A stretch of 11,348 bases of DNA. It comes from Sinorhizobium sp. Its GTDB lineage: Bacteria; Pseudomonadota; Alphaproteobacteria; Rhizobiales; Rhizobiaceae. The translations under genes and the position numbers were made by a program. The notes under the pieces were generated by a model. That model did no database searches and was not told the origin of the DNA. It worked only from the letters and a program-made list of their open reading frames with translations. The DNA lies in contig JAPSJG010000080.1 in NCBI GenBank assembly GCA_031178305.1, positions 1 to 11,348 on the forward strand. The letters run 5' to 3'. Below are positions 6,747 through 11,348 of this stretch, piece after piece (within the stretch, counting starts at the first letter, position 1; each line of letters opens with the position of its first letter).

Positions 6747-7758
6747 GCGGCGGTTCCTGGTCGAAGACTTGCCGCACGATATAGCTCGCCGTCTCATCGT
6801 CACGGAAGTATGCGCGCGCCATCATTTCCGAGAGAATGCCGGTGGTGATGAGCTGGATCGAGGAAAGGAAGAGCATGATGCCGACGAGCAGCATCGGCCG
6901 GGTGCCGATGTCATTGCCCATGATGAACTTGTCTATGGCAAGATAGATGAGGATGAGCGTGCTGAGGCCGCCGGCGGCCAGCCCGATCGAGCCGAAGAAG
7001 TGGCCAGGCCGCGCTTTGTAGCGCATGAAGAACAGCACTGCGAGCAGGTCGAGGATGACGCGGAAAGTCCGCGAGATGCCATATTTCGAGTTGCCGAAAT
7101 GGCGGGTGTGATGCGTCACGGCCATTTCGCCGATGCGGCTGCTGGGCACGACGCCAGCCACCCATGCGGGGATGAAGCGGTGCATTTCCCCCATGAGCTT
7201 TACCTGCTTGATGATGGCGCCGCGATAGATTTTAAGACTGCAGCCATAGTCGTGCAGCTTCACGCCGGTAATTTTGCCGATCAGGTAATTGGCGCACCAG
7301 GAGGGAATCTTGCGAAGCAGCAGGCCGTCCCGGCGGTTCTTTCGCCAGCCGACGAGCAGGTCTAGTTCGCGCGCCTCGATCGCGTCCACCATTAGCGGGA
7401 TGTCTCGCGGATCGTTTTGCAGGTCTCCGTCGAGCGTGGCGATCAATCGACCGCCCGCGGCGTCGATCCCCGCCTGCATGGCCGCGGTCTGGCCAAAGTT
7501 CCTCTGCAACTCTATGATCTTCAATTGCAACCCCGGGCGTGAAAGCGCCTTGCGGGCGTTCGGCAAGGTTCGGTCGGTACTGCCGTCGTCCACCAGGATC
7601 AGCTCCCATGAGTTGTCGAAACCGACCATTGCCTCGCAGATGCGATCGATCAAAGGCTGAACGCTTTCCTCCTCGTTGAACACCGGCACGACGATGGACA
7701 ATTCGACGCTTCGCACGACACCGGTCAGTGCTTGAGCGGGTTCTTCTCTCTGATTCAA
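6739..7758 (-). CDS. GT2 polyprenyl-phosphate glycosyltransferase (DPM1/ArnC/GtrB-like)
   Basis: A 339-residue family 2 glycosyltransferase expected to move a sugar from a nucleotide donor onto undecaprenyl or dodecaprenyl phosphate at the cytoplasmic face. The catalytic GT-A domain shows VVPVFNEEE (residues 23-31), VDDGSTD (56-62), RNFGQTAAMQAG (86-97) and the metal-binding LDGDLQNDP with D110 and D112. Two C-terminal membrane helices (near GLAAGGLSTLILIYLAI and PMLLVGIMLFLSSIQL) are as in ArnC and GtrB. The start is a TTG at 7758 with GGAG about eight bases upstream; no ATG lies near the N-terminus, so an internal GTG near residue 15 is the main alternative. The gene overlaps the ArnT-like gene by eight bases, arguing for one operon and coupled translation. 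ArnC, RgtE and GtrB relatives use different sugars, so the donor is open. Confidence 0.9.
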   Translation of the reverse strand: MNQREEPAQALTGVVRSVELSIVVPVFNEEESVQPLIDRICEAMVGFDNSWELILVDDGSTDRTLPNARKALSRPGLQLKIIELQRNFGQTAAMQAGIDAAGGRLIATLDGDLQNDPRDIPLMVDAIEARELDLLVGWRKNRRDGLLLRKIPSWCANYLIGKITGVKLHDYGCSLKIYRGAIIKQVKLMGEMHRFIPAWVAGVVPSSRIGEMAVTHHTRHFGNSKYGISRTFRVILDLLAVLFFMRYKARPGHFFGSIGLAAGGLSTLILIYLAIDKFIMGNDIGTRPMLLVGIMLFLSSIQLITTGILSEMMARAYFRDDETASYIVRQVFDQEPPHA

Positions 7759-7856
7759 GGGTGATCTCCGCGATCTGCTGTCTCTGGCTTTCTTGCACAG
7801 TTGCCAGTAGTAACCAACAGGGAAATCGCTCGCCCGCTAGAGGAAGTCGGCATCTC
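7759..7856. promoter_or_regulatory. Divergent promoter region of the glycolipid module
   Basis: These 98 bp separate the GT2 start (TTG, - strand) from the ATG of the PF03706-type gene (+ strand) and must hold promoters for both directions. The ribosome-binding sites are GGAG before the TTG and AGGAAG at 7841-7846 before the ATG. I cannot identify a clear consensus -10/-35 in either direction. The arrangement suggests both transcripts could be co-regulated. Confidence 0.45.
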
Positions 7857-8813
7857 ATGAATTCGGACTGGCAGTTCGGTCGGCCATCGTGGATTGCGCG
7901 CAACCGCATGGCGCTGATTTCCCTGGCGGCGGTCGCGGCTTACGCCACTTTCGTCGAGTGGATCTGGGGATGGCTCAACTTGGTGCGGCAATGGTCCGAG
8001 GTCGGTCCGGCACCGGTGCTTTCGGCGCTTGCACTCCTCGTCGCCACCTATCTCGTGCGCTGCTACCGAATCTACGACTACTTTCCCGATGAGACCGCCG
8101 GTCGGTTCCTGACGCTGCTGCGCCTCACCCAAATCCACAACCTCCTCAACATCATGCTGCCCTTCAGGGCGGGCGAGACGAGCTTTCCGTTGCTGATGCG
8201 CTCCGAATTCGGCGTTCCGCTGATACGTAGCACCTCGGCGCTCTTCTTCATGCGGCTCCTCGACCTGCACGCGCTCCTCATCGTGGCGGCGATTGGCCTC
8301 GTGATCGGGCGGAGCCAGCAGGCGGCCTGGTGGGTCGCCTGGCTGTCGGCCTTCATCTCGCCGCTCGTGTTCTTTCTGCTCAAAACAAGAGTTCTTGCCG
8401 TGGCGCGCCGCGTGGCCCCGGCCAGGCTCGCGCCCTATCTCGCGGAAGTCGAGGCCGGTCTGCCGGATCACGTTTCGGCATTCCTGCGGGCATGGGCGAT
8501 GACGCTGCTGAACTGGGCGGTCAAGGTGGTGATTCTCGCCTGGGTGCTCGCCATTATGGGGGTGGCTCCGTTTGCCGCCTCCTTCGGCGGGGCGCTCGGC
8601 GGCGAACTGTCCTCGGTTCTCCCGGTGCATGCGCCGGCAGGCGTCGGCACCTATGCGGCAGCGATCGTCGCCGGCGCCGTTTCGTTCGGCGCTGCGGGCG
8701 ATCCAGCGACGCTTGGGGTGCTCGGCCGGGCGAGCGTCAACGCGCATCTGCTCGTCATCGTCTCGGCTGCCGCCGGCACGCTGCTGTCGCTCGTGCTGAA
8801 ACCGAAGAATTAG
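7857..8813 (+). CDS. PF03706-type multispanning membrane protein (LPG_synthase_TM / UPF0104), candidate flippase
   Basis: A 318-residue membrane protein with about seven or eight hydrophobic segments. It shows the family landmarks LPFRAGE (residues 101-107) followed by an LLM-R-EFG block, and LPVHAPAGVG (255-264), the counterpart of the LP-P-GG-G motif in the lysylphosphatidylglycerol synthase membrane domain and YbhN-like proteins. Members act as lipid flippases or occur with polyprenyl-linked sugar pathways; many have no known function. The catalytic soluble domain of MprF is absent, so this is not a full lysyl-PG synthase. The ATG at 7857 has AGGAAG ten bases upstream; an upstream TTG frame reaching 7728 would overlap the GT2 gene and is unlikely. 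The gene is divergent from the GT2/ArnT-like pair. Its TAG stop is part of the repeat copy that follows. Confidence 0.8.
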   Translation: MNSDWQFGRPSWIARNRMALISLAAVAAYATFVEWIWGWLNLVRQWSEVGPAPVLSALALLVATYLVRCYRIYDYFPDETAGRFLTLLRLTQIHNLLNIMLPFRAGETSFPLLMRSEFGVPLIRSTSALFFMRLLDLHALLIVAAIGLVIGRSQQAAWWVAWLSAFISPLVFFLLKTRVLAVARRVAPARLAPYLAEVEAGLPDHVSAFLRAWAMTLLNWAVKVVILAWVLAIMGVAPFAASFGGALGGELSSVLPVHAPAGVGTYAAAIVAGAVSFGAAGDPATLGVLGRASVNAHLLVIVSAAAGTLLSLVLKPKN

Positions 8814-8995
8814 AGCATTTCGCAGACAGGTGGAATCAACCTGACGTCGCACACATGCGGCAAAAACAAAGGCATAGAGCGGCGCGAACGCAAGTGAGCA
8901 TGCCGCTCTATTGCATGTCTCCTTAAATCGGCCTCGGCAGCAATTCAAAGTGCTACAGCGCTCTTTGGGCGTCCTGAAGGACGCACGGCGCTGTA
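8810..8995 (-). repeat. Rhizobial palindromic intergenic repeat, copy 2 (inverted relative to copy 1)
   Basis: Read on the + strand this is the reverse complement of the block at 5061-5262. In order it holds TTAGAGCATT, the CAGGT/ACCTG hairpin, CTGACGTCGCAC, CGGCAAAAACA, AGAGCGGC (8876-8883) pairing with GCCGCTCT (8902-8909), TGCATGTCTCCTTA, AATTCAAAGTGCTACAGCG (ending at 8960), and CGCTGTA at 8989-8995. One arm of the long central palindrome is missing after about 8935. The element fills the junction between two convergent genes and contributes the stop codon of the PF03706-type gene. Confidence 0.85.
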
Positions 8996-9003
8996 CGCGC
9001 TCG

Positions 9004-10506
9004 CTACTGGAACGACGTCTCGTAAAAGCTCCTGAGCTTGCGCGAATGCAATTTTTCCGGCGGCATGGCCGCGAGCTTCTGCAGCGCCAGAATGCCGATC
9101 TTCAGATGCTGACTCACCTGCGTGCGATAGAAGGCGGTCGCCATGCCCGGCAGCTTCAACTCGCCGTGCAGTGGCTTGTCGGACACGCAGAGCAGCGTTC
9201 CGTAGGGCACCCGGAAGCGGAAGCCATTGGCGGCGATGGTCGCGGACTCCATGTCGAGCGCGATGGCCCGCGCCTGCGAGAGCCGCTTGACCGGGCCGCG
9301 CTGGTCACGCAGTTCCCAGTTGCGGTTATCGATCGTTGCGACGGTCCCGGTGCGCATGATCTGCTTGAGATCGTATCCTTTGTAGCCGGTCACTTCCGCC
9401 ACCGCATCCTGCAGGGCGACCTGAACCTCCGCGAGTGCCGGCAGGGGAATCCAGACCGGGAGATCGTCGTCGAGCACATGGTCTTCGCGCATGTAGGCAT
9501 GCGCCAACACGTAATCGCCGAGCCTTTGGCTATTGCGAAGTCCGGCGCAATGACCGAGCATCAGCCACACATGGGGCCTCAAGACGGCGATGTGGTCGGT
9601 GATCGTCTTTGCGTTTGACGGGCCGACGCCGATATTGACCATGGTGATGCCGCCGTGGCCCTTTTTCTTTAGATGGTATCCCGGCATCTGCGGCAGGCGG
9701 GCGAGAGAATAGTCGTTCTCGGGCTTGTCGGCACCTGCCACTGTGGTGATGTTGCCGGGCTCGACAAAGGCTGTGTAGCCGTTGCCGCCTTCGGCCATCT
9801 GCTGGCGCGCCCATGCGCAGAACTCGTCGACATAGAACTGGTAGTTCGTGAAGAGCACGAAATTCTGGAAATGCGTGGCGCTGGTTGCGGTGTAGTGGCT
9901 GAGCCGGGCGAGCGAATAGTCGATGCGCTGTGCGGTGAAGGGGGCGAGCGGCGAGGGCTCGCCCGGACCGGGCTCATAGGAACCATTGGCGATCTCGTCG
10001 TCGGTCGTCGTGATATCCGGGGCATCGAACAGGTCGCGCAACGGAATGTCGATGCTTTCCGCCGCCGATGCTTCGACATGGGCGTTTTCGCCGAAAGCGA
10101 AATGCAGCGGGATCGGGGTCGCCGACTCCGAGACGACGACGCTGACGCCATGGTTGCGGATAAGGTGGCCGAACTGCTCCTTCAGATAATGGCGGAATAG
10201 CTTTGGACGGGTGATCGTCGTCGTGTAGACGCCGGGTGCGCTGACATAGCCGAAGGACAGCCTCGAATCGACATGGCCGAAGCTGCTGGTCTCGATACTG
10301 ACTTGCGGATAGCAGGCGCGGAAACGGGTAAGCGGCCTGCCGCTCTTTCCCAATCCCTCGAAAGCCTCGCGCAGAAAGCGCGTATTGCGCTCGTAAAGCG
10401 CCTCCAGGCAATCGACCGCTTCGGCCGGATTATCGAAGGATTGCGGCTCGAAGGCTTCAGGTGTGGAGATGGAGAGGGCGGAATTTGAAGAGATTCGTTT
10501 GTCCAT
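9004..10506 (-). CDS. amn: AMP nucleosidase
   Basis: This cytoplasmic enzyme hydrolyses AMP to adenine and ribose 5-phosphate, helping to control the adenylate pool. The 500-residue product is slightly longer than the E. coli enzyme (484), mainly through an extra N-terminal stretch before NPAEAVDCLEALYERN. An AMNp_N-type N-terminal domain is followed by the nucleoside-phosphorylase-like catalytic domain, with VNIGVGPSNAKTITDH starting near residue 290, LGHCAGLRNSQ, YVLAHAYMREDHVLDDDLP, and ALDMESATIAANGF carrying D418 and E420. The ATG at 10506 is the only plausible start: an in-frame TAA lies two codons upstream and no ATG, GTG or TTG occurs in the next 30 codons. No Shine-Dalgarno sequence precedes it; a TATAAT box does. 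The gene is convergent with the PF03706-type gene, with repeat copy 2 between them. Confidence 0.96.
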   Translation of the reverse strand: MDKRISSNSALSISTPEAFEPQSFDNPAEAVDCLEALYERNTRFLREAFEGLGKSGRPLTRFRACYPQVSIETSSFGHVDSRLSFGYVSAPGVYTTTITRPKLFRHYLKEQFGHLIRNHGVSVVVSESATPIPLHFAFGENAHVEASAAESIDIPLRDLFDAPDITTTDDEIANGSYEPGPGEPSPLAPFTAQRIDYSLARLSHYTATSATHFQNFVLFTNYQFYVDEFCAWARQQMAEGGNGYTAFVEPGNITTVAGADKPENDYSLARLPQMPGYHLKKKGHGGITMVNIGVGPSNAKTITDHIAVLRPHVWLMLGHCAGLRNSQRLGDYVLAHAYMREDHVLDDDLPVWIPLPALAEVQVALQDAVAEVTGYKGYDLKQIMRTGTVATIDNRNWELRDQRGPVKRLSQARAIALDMESATIAANGFRFRVPYGTLLCVSDKPLHGELKLPGMATAFYRTQVSQHLKIGILALQKLAAMPPEKLHSRKLRSFYETSFQ

Positions 10507-10511
10507 GTCGC

Positions 10512-10539
10512 ATTATAGGCCGCGACTTCTGACAAGCAA
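10512..10539 (-). promoter_or_regulatory. Predicted promoter of amn, giving a leaderless start
   Basis: On the - strand, TTGCTT (10539-10534), a 16-base spacer and a perfect TATAAT (10517-10512) form a sigma-70-like promoter. The -35 matches consensus at only three positions, the -10 at all six. Five bases (GCGAC) separate the -10 from the ATG of amn, so transcription would start at or within a few bases of the start codon. The absence of any AG-rich ribosome-binding site fits this. Confidence 0.6.
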
Positions 10540-10572
10540 ACGACAGATACACGGTTTTCAGGTGCTGCTCGT

Positions 10573-10893
10573 TCAACGGGGTCCAGCAAGGATGATCGTG
10601 CTGCCGACGAGTGTCACAGCCATGCCGGTAATATCCCATCGGTCCGGGCTGACGCCTTCCGCGACCCATAGCCATAAGAGCGAGGCCGCGATGTACACGC
10701 CGCCGTAAGCCGCATAGGCGCGGCCCGCGGCCGCCGTATCGATCATTGTCAGAAGCCAGGCAAAAAGCGCCAGCGATCCCATGCCGGGCACCAGCCACCA
10801 GACGGACTTGCCAAGCTTCAGCCAGGCCCAGAAGGCAAAGCACCCGGCGATTTCGGCCAGCGCGGCAAGAAAATAAATGGCGAATGCGGACAT
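10573..10893 (-). CDS. YnfA/UPF0060 family membrane protein
   Basis: A 106-residue inner-membrane protein with four predicted helices (roughly residues 3-24, 30-50, 58-78 and 85-104), matching the YnfA family in length and pattern: AEIAGCFAFWAWLK in helix 1, then YAAYGGVYIAASLLWLW and ending GMAVTLVGSTIILAGPR. The family is structurally related to small multidrug resistance proteins, and E. coli YnfA-like proteins have been linked to dye and biocide efflux; the substrate here is unknown. AAGGAG lies about eight bases before the ATG, so the start is secure. The gene ends 66 bp from the amn start, on the same strand, and the amn promoter lies in that gap. Confidence 0.9.
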   Translation of the reverse strand: MSAFAIYFLAALAEIAGCFAFWAWLKLGKSVWWLVPGMGSLALFAWLLTMIDTAAAGRAYAAYGGVYIAASLLWLWVAEGVSPDRWDITGMAVTLVGSTIILAGPR

Positions 10894-10898
10894 GTTTG

Positions 10899-10925
10899 CG
10901 CTCCTTCCAATGCGAGAAAGGAGCG
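10899..10925 (-). promoter_or_regulatory. Hairpin that can mask the ynfA-like ribosome-binding site
   Basis: On the - strand transcript, CGCTCCTT (10925-10918) is the exact complement of AAGGAGCG (10906-10899), with an 11-base loop. The 3' arm contains the AAGGAG used as ribosome-binding site of the YnfA-like gene, so folding would hide it. It could be a simple translational or temperature-sensitive control element. Only the complementarity is seen; regulation is inference. Confidence 0.4.
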
Positions 10926-10946
10926 AAGCGCGGAGCCATGTGCAAG

Positions 10947-10973
10947 AAAAAAATTGCTCCGGCGCGAGAGCAA
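10947..10973 (-). terminator. Intrinsic terminator downstream of the partial gene at the right edge
   Basis: Read on the - strand, TTGCTC (10973-10968) and GAGCAA (10959-10954) form a six-base stem with an eight-base GC-rich loop, followed directly by seven T residues (10953-10947). It sits about 50 bases after the stop of the - strand frame at 11025-11348 and before the YnfA-like gene, so it would isolate the latter from upstream transcription. Confidence 0.75.
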
Positions 10974-11019
10974 AGTGCTAAGCGATCTTCGCGGGTCTGG
11001 AAAGACGCTCGCCGCTATG
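10971..11019 (-). repeat. Decayed fragment of the rhizobial repeat
   Basis: The order CAAAGTGCTA, AGCG, TCTT, GGGTCT-GAAAGACGC and CGCCGCT parallels copy 2 at about 8946-8995 (CAAAGTGCTACAGCG, CTCTTTGGGCGTCCTGAAGG, ACGCACGGCGCTGTA) with several mismatches. Only the terminal palindrome portion is present. The assignment is tentative because much of the match depends on short GC-rich words. Confidence 0.4.
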
Positions 11020-11024
11020 GAGGA

Positions 11025-11348
11025 TCAACTCATCGCCTGGCGCTGGAGCGTTATGAAGAGCACGAAGCCGGCGCCATTCTTGCCGATGCCGGAGGTGCTG
11101 GCCTTGTTGTAAGCGACCGCTCCGATCGGCGCCATCAGCAGGCCGGTGACGAACAGGAGCCTGAGCGCAAGGATGGCGGAGGAGACGAAGGCGGTCATTT
11201 TCAACGACGATTCCCGATAGTTGAGGACGCGGGCGGAAAACTTACGCGCCTCGTCATGGTCTCAGAGCTTGGCCTGACAATATTGGGTGGTGTGGACGGT
11301 GCAGTCCGTCAGCGAGCCGATATAGGTGTTCTGGCGGCGACGCTCCGT
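11025..11348 (-). pseudogene. Partial small membrane protein gene with an in-frame TGA
   Basis: The - strand frame runs from the window edge (TERRRQNTYIGSLTDC...) to a TGA at 11027-11025. It is interrupted once by a TGA at 11264-11262, after QYCQAKL, and then continues in the same frame with protein-like sequence and G/C-rich third positions (DHDEARKFSARVLNYR, then a hydrophobic segment, ILALRLLFVTGLLMAPIGAV). The unchanged frame across the stop suggests a nonsense mutation of CGA or TGG. The alternative is two genes, with a 57-residue membrane protein starting at the ATG at 11198, but only a weak GGGAA lies upstream. I do not recognise the family. A terminator follows at 10947-10973. Confidence 0.5.

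Noticed and set aside
5400..6848. 482-residue + strand frame opposite the ArnT-like gene
   Set aside because: Highly charged low-complexity product typical of the complement of hydrophobic codons; the - strand frame has family motifs and coupling to GT2.
7755..8948. 397-residue - strand frame opposite the PF03706-type gene
   Set aside because: Antisense shadow that begins inside the repeat; its N-terminal residues only translate repeat DNA.
5061..8995. Composite transposon or IS element bounded by the inverted repeats
   Set aside because: No transposase or integrase is encoded, and the boundary elements are a dispersed intergenic repeat of many hairpins rather than IS ends; no target duplication was evident.
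10182..10589. 135-residue - strand frame spanning the amn start as an alternative gene
   Set aside because: It is a different frame over the conserved AMP nucleosidase sequence, which has far stronger family support.

Overview
The window is a GC-rich chromosomal segment from an alphaproteobacterium, most likely a member of the Rhizobiaceae (Sinorhizobium/Ensifer/Rhizobium type). This rests on the high G/C at third codon positions, the protein families present, and two copies of a roughly 200-bp palindrome-rich intergenic repeat that I recognise as typical of rhizobial genomes. I could not run a search, so the genus is inference. There are eight intact or window-truncated protein genes and one probable pseudogene.

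Left part (1-3730, + strand): the C-terminal three quarters of electron transfer flavoprotein-ubiquinone oxidoreductase, a 384-bp spacer with two perfect inverted repeats, then the periplasmic binding protein and the permease of a glycine betaine/choline-type (ProX/ProW-like) ABC importer. No ATPase gene lies beside them. A strong 11-bp hairpin separates binding protein from permease. ETF-QO accepts electrons that ETF collects from, among others, methyl-group dehydrogenases, so its position beside a betaine importer is suggestive.

Middle part (3731-9003): a diacylglycerol-kinase-family lipid kinase (+), then a compact three-gene envelope glycolipid module. A GT2 polyprenyl-phosphate glycosyltransferase and an ArnT/PMT-like integral membrane glycosyltransferase form an overlapping operon on the - strand. 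A PF03706-type multispanning protein (candidate flippase or lipid transporter) is divergent on the + strand. Together they suggest loading of a sugar onto a lipid carrier, translocation, and transfer to an envelope acceptor outside the inner membrane. The module is framed by two inverted copies of the rhizobial repeat, each filling a convergent gene junction, and in both cases the repeat edge supplies the TAG stop codon of the adjoining gene.

Right part (9004-11348, - strand): AMP nucleosidase (amn), whose perfect TATAAT box lies five bases before the only usable start codon, predicting a leaderless or nearly leaderless mRNA; a YnfA/UPF0060 four-helix membrane protein whose ribosome-binding site can pair with an upstream anti-SD; an intrinsic terminator; a decayed repeat fragment; and the end of a small membrane-protein gene interrupted by an in-frame TGA.

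The best candidates for something not yet described are the repeat-framed polyprenyl-sugar/flippase module and its stop-codon-donating repeats. The leaderless amn start and the SD-masking hairpin of ynfA are smaller but testable.
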